From assembly GCA_017853915.1 (NCBI GenBank), contig JAFMIS010000152.1, forward strand, positions 1-6,320: a stretch of 6,320 nt of DNA. Direction: 5' to 3'. A model generated the notes under the pieces. That model had not been told where the DNA came from, ran no database searches, and saw nothing but the letters and a program-made list of their open reading frames with translations. How positions within the stretch are numbered: the stretch's first letter is position 1; each line of letters starts with the position of its first letter. Made by a program: the position numbers and the translations under genes. Below, piece by piece: positions 1-6,038 of the stretch. This DNA comes from a bacterium (lineage in GTDB: Bacteria; Bdellovibrionota_C; UBA2361; OMII01).

Positions 1-14
1 ACTTGCCCAGCAAC

Positions 15-20
15 AGAGGA
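15..20 (+). promoter_or_regulatory. Ribosome binding site for ftsY
   Basis: AGAGGA lies 6 nt before GTG 27 and decides the start choice for ftsY. The alternative ATG at 48 is preceded only by a purine-rich GAAGAAA stretch, a poorer Shine-Dalgarno match, and TTG at 3 has no visible upstream sequence to judge. Confidence 0.55.
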
Positions 21-26
21 ATAGTC

Positions 27-1352
27 GTGTCGATAGAAGAAATTCAGATGCAGATCGGTCTTTGGCAAGAGGCCATGCTTGATTTCGCTCGCTCCCACCC
101 GGAGGAGATGAGTGTTGGCTTGTTGGTGTCAGTTGCGTCGACCCTGCTTGTGGTGCTCCTTTCTCTGCGCGCGCATTCGCGATTAACTCGAAAAAATAGG
201 GAATTGGCCACCGTACTGGAGGCGCTTCGCAGTGGTGTGGAGGTTCCCGCTCAGCCCGAGGACGCTCAACCGGTTGCGCGGCCGGTTGAGGAGATTGTCC
301 CGCTTGGAACAGAGGCGCCTGGTGCTCCAGCTGAGATCGAGATACCGGCAGAGACACCTCGTGCGGCGATAGCCCGTGGCCTTACCAAGAGTCGTATGGG
401 ACTTCTGGGAAGATTGGCCAGCGTGCTTTCCGGAAAGCCCTCGCTCGATCTCTCGATGCTTGACGATTTGGAGGAGGCTCTTATCCTCAGCGATGTTGGC
501 GCACGATGCGCGGCGGATCTTATTTCCACAGTGAGGACGGATGTTGAGCGTGAAAGTGTGGTGTCACCGGGACATTTAAAGAGCCTTCTTAAGGAGGGAA
601 TTCTGGAGCGCCTGGTCCCAGCCCCAGCGGATCATAGGCTCTACCATCCTATTGGAGGACCACTCGTAGTGTTGGTAGTGGGAGTGAATGGCGTTGGAAA
701 GACTACCACGGTAGCTAAGTTGGCTTCCCGCTACATCGCGGAGCACAAGAGAGTTTTGGTTATTGCGGCGGATACCTTTCGAGCTGCCGCTGTCGAGCAG
801 TTGTCAGAGTGGTCGCGTCGCGTAGGATTTACCTTGGTAAAGGGTCCAGAGGGGGCAAAGCCGGGCGCAGTGGTGTTTGATGGCATGGCAGCTGCCACAA
901 GCGGTGAATTTGATGTGGTGCTTATCGACACGGCAGGGCGCTTGCACACGAAATCAAATTTGATGCAGGAGCTGGAGGGGATTCGAAACTCTATCAAGAA
1001 ACATATCCCGGATGCTCCGCATGAGACGGTTCTGGTAGTAGACGGGGTTAGTGGTCAGAACGCGCTCGTGCAAGCTCGGGAGTTCAACTCAGCAGTGCCG
1101 CTTTCCGGAGTGGTTGTAACGAAGCTCGACGGCACTCCCAAAGGGGGCATCATCGTCGCGATCTCGCACGAGTTGCGGGTGCCAGTGCTCTTCGTGGGCG
1201 TAGGGGAAAAAGATAGAGATCTTCTTCAGTTCGACCGTGTGGCGTTTGTGGAAGCTCTTTTTGAAGAGGCCTCAAACTCGGAACGCGGCGCTAAGGGAGC
1301 TGATGCAGTCGATCAGTCCGGGCACAATTCGCGCTTTGTGGCGGGGGTGTAA
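27..1352 (+). CDS. ftsY: Signal recognition particle receptor FtsY, membrane-anchored form
   Basis: FtsY is the SRP receptor GTPase: it docks Ffh-ribosome complexes at the inner membrane and hands nascent membrane proteins to SecYEG. With GTG at 27 as start the protein is 441 aa. A hydrophobic helix at about residues 29-47 (GLLVSVASTLLVVLLSL) is followed by basic residues, then an acidic, Pro/Ala-rich linker (about 65-112), the helical N domain (about 113-205) and the NG GTPase. Visible motifs: P-loop GVNGVGKTTTVAKLA (219-233), DTFRAAAVEQL (249-259), DTAGRLHTK (301-309), TKLDGTPKGG (365-374) and GVGE (391-394). The HTKSNLMQEL stretch and C-terminal LLQFD mark FtsY rather than Ffh, and there is no Ffh M domain. 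A polar tail of about 30 residues follows. GTG 27 was chosen because AGAGGA lies 6 nt upstream; TTG 3, ATG 48 or a start left of the window are possible. Odd: the usual GAD(P/S)A loop reads GAKPGA. The family call is very secure. Confidence 0.96.
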   Translation: MSIEEIQMQIGLWQEAMLDFARSHPEEMSVGLLVSVASTLLVVLLSLRAHSRLTRKNRELATVLEALRSGVEVPAQPEDAQPVARPVEEIVPLGTEAPGAPAEIEIPAETPRAAIARGLTKSRMGLLGRLASVLSGKPSLDLSMLDDLEEALILSDVGARCAADLISTVRTDVERESVVSPGHLKSLLKEGILERLVPAPADHRLYHPIGGPLVVLVVGVNGVGKTTTVAKLASRYIAEHKRVLVIAADTFRAAAVEQLSEWSRRVGFTLVKGPEGAKPGAVVFDGMAAATSGEFDVVLIDTAGRLHTKSNLMQELEGIRNSIKKHIPDAPHETVLVVDGVSGQNALVQAREFNSAVPLSGVVVTKLDGTPKGGIIVAISHELRVPVLFVGVGEKDRDLLQFDRVAFVEALFEEASNSERGAKGADAVDQSGHNSRFVAGV

Positions 1353-1372
1353 CGTCTAGGGGGTGGGGCTGG
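1343..1372 (+). other. G-rich segment at the ftsY-kinase junction
   Basis: G runs at 1343-1347, 1359-1363, 1365-1368 and 1371-1372 span the ftsY stop codon (1350-1352) and the spacer before the kinase ATG. The only Shine-Dalgarno candidate, AGGGGG at 1358-1363, is inside this segment and rather far (12 nt) from the start. Four G tracts could in principle form a two-layer quadruplex in the mRNA; this is speculative. Confidence 0.3.
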
Positions 1373-1375
1373 TCG

Positions 1376-2473
1376 ATGGAGCAGGCGAGAGTAATCCCAA
1401 TAGAGATACTGAAACAGTTCTCAATAGAGGGTCAGTTGCTTGAGATTGAGGAGCTCAAGCGCGGACATATCAACAGAACGTATGTCGCTACGTGGGGCGA
1501 TTCTAGTCGTACACGGCGATACGTCCATCAGGTGGTAAATCATCGTATCTTTGGAGATATCGATGGGTTAATGAAAAACCTCGAGTTGGTAACTCGAACG
1601 CTGCGTGAAAAGAAATCTCAGGGCAGTTTGCGAGTAGATGAGGAGACTTTGACCATCATCCCCGCAGTTAATGGAGCCACCTATCTGAAAGATGCTCAGG
1701 GTGAGTATTGGCGCACATTCGAGTACATCGAGAATACCACGACCTATGATGTCTGTCCGGGGCCGCATGTGGCAGCGGAGGCCGCGGCGATTTTGGGGAG
1801 ATTTCAACGATCGCTCTCGGGGCTTGATCCTATGAAGCTTGCTGACACAATACCTTTCTTTCTTCATGGGGGCCGGAGGTTCGACGCTTTTCATGAAGCG
1901 GTACGAAAGGATGTGAAAGCTCGAGCGGCGTCGTGTAAGGGCGAGATCTCATTCGCCATGGAGCGAAGTTCCCTAGGCTCCGCGTTGATAGCGGCCTTAG
2001 ATCAACGAAGTATACCTCGTCGCGTGAGTCATAACGATATGAAGCTCAATAATGTGCTCTTTGACGCTCGTGGCGAGAGGGCTGTGTGTCTGCTCGATCT
2101 CGATACCTGCATGTCGGGAACTGTTCTTTTTGACTTCGGCGATCTGGCTCGTAATACGGCGGTGCCGTGCGCTGAGGATGAGCAGGATTTCTCTAAAGTA
2201 CTTATCGACATGGATTTGTATGCGGCGATATCTCAGGGTTACCTGAGTGAAATGGGAGGCTTGTTAACGACTCGGGAGAGAGAATTGCTGCCGATGGCTC
2301 CTCGCGTGTTGGCCTTGATCCTTGGAGTCCGTTTTTTAACAGATTATCTATCAGGTGATACATATTTTCGAATTCATCGCCCTCGCCACAACCTGGAGCG
2401 AGCCCGCACTCAGTTCCAGATCGTTTCGTTAATGGAACAGAGAGAGTCCGATATGCGTGCTCTTTCGAATTGA
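1376..2473 (+). CDS. NahK-like sugar kinase (aminoglycoside phosphotransferase family)
   Basis: This 365-aa cytosolic protein has the APH/choline-kinase fold. The overall pattern is that of the N-acetylhexosamine 1-kinase (NahK) branch, which phosphorylates GlcNAc/GalNAc at the anomeric carbon with ATP. Visible: the N-lobe glycine-loop equivalent RGHINRTY (29-36); RRYVHQVVNHRIFGD (47-61), which matches the family pattern YxLQxxNxxxF; a catalytic loop SHNDMKLNNVLFD with H219, base D221 and N226; metal-binding LDLDT (D241/D243); then DFGDLAR, and near the C-terminus GVRFLTDYLSGDTYFRIHRP (317-336), the helix characteristic of this branch. Length is typical of NahK-like proteins. All catalytic residues are present, so it looks active, but many bacterial homologues are uncharacterised and the substrate is inferred only. 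The gene starts 23 nt after ftsY and is probably cotranscribed. No obvious lnp/Leloir partner is in the window. The Shine-Dalgarno is poor: AGGGGG sits 12 nt before ATG. Confidence 0.85.
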   Translation: MEQARVIPIEILKQFSIEGQLLEIEELKRGHINRTYVATWGDSSRTRRYVHQVVNHRIFGDIDGLMKNLELVTRTLREKKSQGSLRVDEETLTIIPAVNGATYLKDAQGEYWRTFEYIENTTTYDVCPGPHVAAEAAAILGRFQRSLSGLDPMKLADTIPFFLHGGRRFDAFHEAVRKDVKARAASCKGEISFAMERSSLGSALIAALDQRSIPRRVSHNDMKLNNVLFDARGERAVCLLDLDTCMSGTVLFDFGDLARNTAVPCAEDEQDFSKVLIDMDLYAAISQGYLSEMGGLLTTRERELLPMAPRVLALILGVRFLTDYLSGDTYFRIHRPRHNLERARTQFQIVSLMEQRESDMRALSN

Positions 2474-2488
2474 TAGGTCAGCCGCCAA

Positions 2489-3124
2489 TTAGAGATCGAG
2501 AGGCTCCTCGGAGGATGGATCTGGTTCCTCTGAGCAGGGTTGTCGTCGTTGATAGCGCCAGACGATAAAGAGTATTACGACCAGACCCGCTCCGAGTAGA
2601 GCAAATTTAATTTGGCGCACTCCCGCCATGATTGCCGGATAGTTGTCGGCAAAGAGATATCCAATCCCCATCATTACCGGCACCGTGATGAGCGCGGCGC
2701 ACGCATCTATCAGAAAGAACCTTCCAAAAGGAAGTCTCACCGCGCCGCACATTAGGAATGTCGCTGTGCGGAGATAAAAAAGATGTCTCGCTATCAGAAT
2801 GGTAAAGATGGTCCGTTTGTGCAGATTTTCACGAATCAAATGGAGGCGCTGGGTGGTGAGGTGCCGACGAAACCATTGCTTGCGAAATAAAGTGGGCCCA
2901 GCTAGCCAACCAATACGGTAGATAATCAGATCTCCAGCGAGGACGCCAAGGTAGCACAAGACTGCCATGAGCCACGTGTGGACCTGATCGAGGTGACACA
3001 TCAGTCCCGCCGCGATCAGGGTAAGGTCCTCAGGCACAGGAAGCCCGAGGGAGGAACCCAGCAGCAGCGAGAACAGTAAAACGTAGGCAAAGAGCCCATG
3101 AGAGCTCAGTAAGAGGTCGAGCAT
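2489..3124 (-). CDS. DedA family (VTT domain) integral membrane protein
   Basis: This 211-aa polytopic inner-membrane protein belongs to the DedA/VTT family, whose characterised members act in undecaprenyl-phosphate or phospholipid translocation and envelope homeostasis. Hydrophobic segments lie at about 10-28, 33-43 (re-entrant-like), 50-70, 105-127, 136-158 and 170-190. Family signatures visible: SLGLPVPEDLTLIAAGLM (25-42) with acidic E32/D33, GDLIIYRIG (64-72) with D65, and the arginine motif ARHLFYLRT (112-120) with R113 and R119, followed by FLMCGAVRLPFGRFFLID. The arginine motif departs from the common GRFxPGxR form: the proline and glycine are absent, while both arginines are kept. The C-terminus is a soluble acidic tail with SEEP twice (198-208). 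No Shine-Dalgarno precedes the ATG; a promoter directly upstream suggests leaderless translation. It converges on the kinase gene, with stops only 15 nt apart. The family is secure; the lipid substrate cannot be told from sequence. Confidence 0.93.
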   Translation of the reverse strand: MLDLLLSSHGLFAYVLLFSLLLGSSLGLPVPEDLTLIAAGLMCHLDQVHTWLMAVLCYLGVLAGDLIIYRIGWLAGPTLFRKQWFRRHLTTQRLHLIRENLHKRTIFTILIARHLFYLRTATFLMCGAVRLPFGRFFLIDACAALITVPVMMGIGYLFADNYPAIMAGVRQIKFALLGAGLVVILFIVWRYQRRQPCSEEPDPSSEEPLDL

Positions 3125-3130
3125 CTCGGC

Positions 3131-3159
3131 ACTATACCCTGTTACTGAGACCAGGGCAA
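3131..3159 (-). promoter_or_regulatory. Predicted sigma70-type promoter of the DedA gene, apparently leaderless
   Basis: On the minus strand, TTGCCC (-35, at 3154-3159, 4 of 6 consensus bases) is followed by a 17-nt spacer and TATAGT (-10, at 3131-3136, 5 of 6). Six bases separate the -10 box from the ATG, so the usual start point falls on the A of the start codon (3124). The absence of a Shine-Dalgarno agrees with a leaderless mRNA. This was found by eye only. Confidence 0.5.
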
Positions 3160-3220
3160 AAGATGGTTTCAGCGGTAAGGCTCGTTGTTAAAAATGCGAG
3201 TAGTCAGATCGTGTCATCTC

Positions 3221-3247
3221 CGCTCCGAGTTCGAGATTCGCGGAGCG
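3221..3247. repeat. Inverted repeat CGCTCCG-N13-CGGAGCG
   Basis: Two perfect 7-bp complementary arms enclose a 13-bp spacer in the spacer upstream of DedA, about 60 bp beyond its predicted -35 box. As RNA it would give a GC-rich hairpin, but no T-run follows on either strand, so it is unlikely to be an intrinsic terminator. It could be an operator or could be chance. Confidence 0.35.
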
Positions 3248-3369
3248 CTTGACTCTCAGTATGCTTCTCATATGGCCTATGGAGCCTCGTAAAGGTCTTT
3301 TTCCCGCCGCTAGTTCCACATGCTGATGATATCGTCTCGGCGCCACCATAGGTGATGCCCTCGTCGGAG

Positions 3370-3382
3370 TCAGCCCGGCTGA
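3370..3382. repeat. Short palindrome TCAGCCCGGCTGA
   Basis: This 13-bp palindrome with 6-bp arms around a central C lies 37 bp beyond the stop of the HEAT-repeat gene. In RNA it can form only a 5-bp stem with a 3-nt loop, plus a flanking G-U pair. It has no poly-U tail, so it is at best a weak 3'-end structure or a protein-binding site. Confidence 0.3.
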
Positions 3383-3419
3383 TGATCGCTACAGACGTAT
3401 TACATTGCGGGAAGCTATT

Positions 3420-4412
3420 TTATTGGGGCTGCCCAGGGTCGCGAGGCGGGGAAGATTGAGCGCTGCGAATCTCAGCCTGCGCTAGGGCGCTGGTGGCGGC
3501 GATTCGAACCGAAGAGTCTGAATTATTCGAGAGAGAGCGAAGTATAGGTATGGCAGATTGAAGGCCTCGAGGATCACCGATCCTTGTGAGAGCGATAGCC
3601 GCCTGTAACTGCACTACGGTGTTTTGCTCTCCCTTGAGCAGCTTGCGAATCGGGGCCACAGCGGTTTGAGCGTGGGCTCCAGTGAGGCCGAGAGCCTTGC
3701 AGCTGGTAGCGCGCACCAGTGGATCGCCATGAAATAGCAGTTTTCGTAGATCTGCAGACACCTCACGATCTTCAGGGCCCTGAAATGTAAACCCCCGTTC
3801 CGCCGCTAGCGCGGCCGCGGAGGTCATAATCACTGGATCTTGATCGTGAATAAGAAAGGTGAGGTCATCATTTGTGATCGCATCTTTTGAGTCCATGCCA
3901 GAGAGCGCGCGGAACGCTAAAAGTCGTACGTTAGCGCTCTCATCTCGCAGGTGTTTTGAGAGGACGTCTTGTGGGGTGGTGCCGCGAATCTGACCAGCGA
4001 GAGAGCTTGGTTCTTTAAGGAGCTGAGCCTCCTTCTTCATAGCGTAGACACGCAGGGGTTCGTGCGGACTCTGCGCGGCTTGTGCCACCATATCTTCGAG
4101 GATATCTCGTGGTTCCTTTATCTGTAGAGCTAACTCGATGATGCGCGCTTGCTGCTGCGGTGAGGCGCCGCTCATGGAGCGATAGAGAGCAGGCATGGCT
4201 GTCTCGCCGAGAGACTTAATTTCAACTGTTGACTCTCGAATTAGAACTGGATCGTCCGAAAGAAGTCGTACTACTGCCGGTTGCGCTTGGGGATGCTCCG
4301 GATGTCCAATCACACGTCCGCAGCCGATAGAAATAAGAGCCATGAGGGGCAAAAAACAAAGCCCCAGTACACGGAGTGCTCGTATGTGGTGATTGTCGTA
4401 CGGCGTTAGCAT
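3420..4412 (-). CDS. HEAT-repeat protein, putative lipoprotein
   Basis: The 330-aa protein begins with a basic, hydrophobic signal (RALRVLGLCFLPLMALISIG, residues 11-30) ending in ISIGC, so Cys31 is a plausible lipidation site. The box is imperfect, with Ser where Leu is usual at -3, and a transmembrane anchor is an alternative. The rest is a run of paired alpha helices read as HEAT/Armadillo-like repeats, with the clearest units at about 147-172 (LRDESANVRLLAFRAL), 220-243 (GDPLVRATSCKALGL), 252-278 (VVQLQAAIALTRIGDPRG) and 286-313 (SDSSVRIAATSALAQ), and weaker ones from 47 to 133. The C-terminus is a Pro/Ser/Gln tail. Such repeats usually form protein-binding solenoids; no catalytic residues are recognisable. 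The gene starts 10 nt after the P5CDH stop and its GGAG sits 5 nt before ATG, so it is translationally linked to the proline genes. Its function, and why it sits here, are unknown. Export to the periplasmic face is inferred. Confidence 0.8.
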   Translation of the reverse strand: MLTPYDNHHIRALRVLGLCFLPLMALISIGCGRVIGHPEHPQAQPAVVRLLSDDPVLIRESTVEIKSLGETAMPALYRSMSGASPQQQARIIELALQIKEPRDILEDMVAQAAQSPHEPLRVYAMKKEAQLLKEPSSLAGQIRGTTPQDVLSKHLRDESANVRLLAFRALSGMDSKDAITNDDLTFLIHDQDPVIMTSAAALAAERGFTFQGPEDREVSADLRKLLFHGDPLVRATSCKALGLTGAHAQTAVAPIRKLLKGEQNTVVQLQAAIALTRIGDPRGLQSAIPILRSLSNNSDSSVRIAATSALAQAEIRSAQSSPPRDPGQPQ

Positions 4413-4417
4413 CGCAG

Positions 4418-4421
4418 CTCC
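4418..4421 (-). promoter_or_regulatory. Ribosome binding site for the HEAT-protein gene
   Basis: On the minus strand GGAG lies 5 nt before ATG 4412, inside the 10-nt gap after the TAA of P5CDH (4423-4425). The site will be swept by ribosomes finishing P5CDH, which points to coupled translation and supports a shared transcript. Confidence 0.6.
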
Positions 4422-4422
4422 A

Positions 4423-6024
4423 TTATGATTGAAGATCCGGGGTGAATCCGCGCCTCATGGTATTCTCGGTTATTGTTCGGGGCTCCATAAATTGAAGAAG
4501 ATAGTCTCGACCCCCCGCTTTCGAGCCAACTCCTGAGAACTTAAAACCTCCAAACGGCTGCCGACATACGAGCGCGCCTGTAATGGAGCGATTAATATAC
4601 AAATTGCCAACTTCAAAATTCGATCGCGCCATGGCGAGGTGTTGTGGGTTGCGCGAGAAAACCCCTCCCGTAAGGGCATATTCGCACTCGTTAGCCATGT
4701 CGAGGGCCTCCTCAAACGTTCTTGCTCTGGCGCACGCCAGCACCGGCCCGAAGATCTCATCGCGCCATATCGGATGCTCAAGGGGGGTGTCTCTAAAAAT
4801 AGTCGCGGGGACGTACCAACCCGAGCTCCCTACTTCTTCGGGGATCGGGGCCTGAACCAGCACGTGGAGGCTCCTCGCGTCTTGGATAACTCCGAGGATA
4901 CGTTCGAAGCTCTCTCGATCGATCACTGGCCCATAAAAGCTGGCCGGATCAGATGCCGGGCCGATAATAAGGTCCGCTGTGGCCGAGGCGAGTCGTTTGA
5001 GAAACTCCTCATATGCGCCACCGACTATAATCAGTCGAGAGCATGCGGAACACTTCTGCCCCGCGAATCCAAAAGCGGCTTGCAAAACGCCCCGAATCGC
5101 GTCGTCAAAGTCAGCATCCTCGTCGATGATGATGGCATTTTTACCTCCAAGCTCGGCTACCACGCGCTTAATCCCTTTCTGTCCTGGCGCGATCGTGGCG
5201 GCAGACTTAATTATTTCAAGTCCTACAGGGCGAGAACCCGTGAATACGATCATCGCCGTCTCCGGCGCCTCTACCATAAAACGGCCAATGTCCTCGCCTC
5301 GGCCGGGTAGAAACGCGAACGTGGCAGCCGGAAATCCAGCCTCGAAAACCAACCTCGCGAACTCGTATGCGATGAGTGATGTCTGCTCGGATGGCTTTAA
5401 CACGACCGTGTTTCCAGAAACGAGAGCCGCGACTGTCATGCCACATGCGATCGCGAGTGGGAAATTCCACGGCGCGATGACTGCCACAACCCCCCGCGGC
5501 TGGTACAGATAAAAGTTGTCCTCTCCGAGAACGTGTTGAGTTCGATACGGTTCTCCCAAACGAAGCATCTCCGAGGCATAAAATTCACAAAAGTCGATGG
5601 CTTCAGCGACATCAGCATCGGCTTCACGCCATGTTTTGCCGGCCTCTCGAATGATCAGCGCGGTAAGGAATGGTGAATGTTGACGGAGGAGTGCCGCGAG
5701 TTTTCTTGTAGTTGAGGCACGCTGTTGAGGGGGAGTCGCTCGCCATGCTCGAAAACCGAGGGAGCATGAAGATAGAGCGCGAGACGCAAGCTCTCGTGAG
5801 GCGTAATAGACCTCTCCAATTCTCACGGAGTGTGCGCTCGGATCAAAGGCTGAAATCGGAGATCCGACGCGTTCCTCATGGCCGTTGATGATGGGAGAAG
5901 CGGTCAGTCCACCGGCGCGAATTCGATTGTCGAGGTCCGCAAGTGCCGCGCGAAGAGTAGATCGGTTGGTCTGAATACTGAAATCCTTGAGCGGCTCATT
6001 TTGAAAAACAGATTCTTCATTCAT
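4423..6024 (-). CDS. 1-pyrroline-5-carboxylate (L-glutamate gamma-semialdehyde) dehydrogenase
   Basis: This 533-aa aldehyde dehydrogenase oxidises glutamate semialdehyde, the hydrolysed form of P5C, to glutamate with NAD+, the second step of proline catabolism. Active-site elements: APWNFPL with N187, LKPSEQ with K210, FTGSRPVG (261-268), general base E291 in ELGGKN, nucleophile C325 in FAGQKCSACS, and E423 in DEIFGPV. The C-terminal RQPFGGFKFSGVGSKAGG (488-505) and PRTITENTMRRGF (515-527) are P5CDH signatures that separate it from other ALDHs. The N-terminal stretch FQNEPLKDFS (7-16) resembles the inter-domain linker of bifunctional PutA, so this looks like the C-terminal half of a split PutA without the extra C-terminal domain of long PutAs. 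It is complete, with all key residues. ATG 6024 is supported by AGGAG 6 nt upstream. It lies 14 nt after the proline dehydrogenase stop, in a different frame, and 10 nt before the HEAT gene. The symbols putA, pruA and rocA are all in use for such proteins, so none is assigned. Confidence 0.95.
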   Translation of the reverse strand: MNEESVFQNEPLKDFSIQTNRSTLRAALADLDNRIRAGGLTASPIINGHEERVGSPISAFDPSAHSVRIGEVYYASRELASRALSSCSLGFRAWRATPPQQRASTTRKLAALLRQHSPFLTALIIREAGKTWREADADVAEAIDFCEFYASEMLRLGEPYRTQHVLGEDNFYLYQPRGVVAVIAPWNFPLAIACGMTVAALVSGNTVVLKPSEQTSLIAYEFARLVFEAGFPAATFAFLPGRGEDIGRFMVEAPETAMIVFTGSRPVGLEIIKSAATIAPGQKGIKRVVAELGGKNAIIIDEDADFDDAIRGVLQAAFGFAGQKCSACSRLIIVGGAYEEFLKRLASATADLIIGPASDPASFYGPVIDRESFERILGVIQDARSLHVLVQAPIPEEVGSSGWYVPATIFRDTPLEHPIWRDEIFGPVLACARARTFEEALDMANECEYALTGGVFSRNPQHLAMARSNFEVGNLYINRSITGALVCRQPFGGFKFSGVGSKAGGRDYLLQFMEPRTITENTMRRGFTPDLQS

Positions 6025-6030
6025 ACGAGT

Positions 6031-6036
6031 CTCCTG
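6031..6036 (-). promoter_or_regulatory. Ribosome binding site for P5CDH
   Basis: CAGGAG on the minus strand lies 6 nt before ATG 6024 and just after the TAG (6039-6041) of the proline dehydrogenase gene. It is close to an ideal Shine-Dalgarno. It argues that the break between the two enzyme genes is real rather than a sequencing frameshift, and that P5CDH is translated by reinitiation or independently. Confidence 0.7.
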
Positions 6037-6038
6037 AG

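Larger units (their letters stand above)
3125..3419. other. Non-coding spacer between the HEAT-protein gene and the DedA gene
   Basis: These 295 bp separate the stop of the HEAT-repeat gene from the DedA start. No plausible ORF, tRNA or mobile sequence is visible. The DedA promoter occupies the left end. Short inverted repeats lie at 3221-3247, 3339-3359 and 3370-3382, but none is followed by a T-run on the minus strand, so no clear intrinsic terminator can be named. The only T-run (ggtctttttc, about 3294-3303, plus strand) lacks a convincing preceding hairpin. The spacer could hold a Rho-dependent end for the operon plus regulatory sites for DedA. Confidence 0.6.

Noticed and set aside
2474..2530. 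Bidirectional terminator between the convergent kinase and DedA genes
   Set aside because: The 15-nt gap is too short to hold one, and the nearby TCCT-CGG-AGGA hairpin inside DedA has only 4-bp arms and no T-run.
3228..3255. Possible tRNA T-arm (GTTCGAGATTCG)
   Set aside because: The stem pairing is imperfect, the conserved G53-C61 pair is missing, and no matching 5' acceptor arm or anticodon arm is found upstream.
3261..3326. Plus-strand 21-codon ORF in the spacer
   Set aside because: It is very short, has no Shine-Dalgarno and no recognisable peptide features.
4639..5512. Long plus-strand open frames (223 and 177 aa) opposite the P5CDH gene
   Set aside because: They overlap a gene with every ALDH motif intact, have no recognisable domains, are rich in Arg/Ser as expected of antisense frames, and lack good ribosome binding sites.
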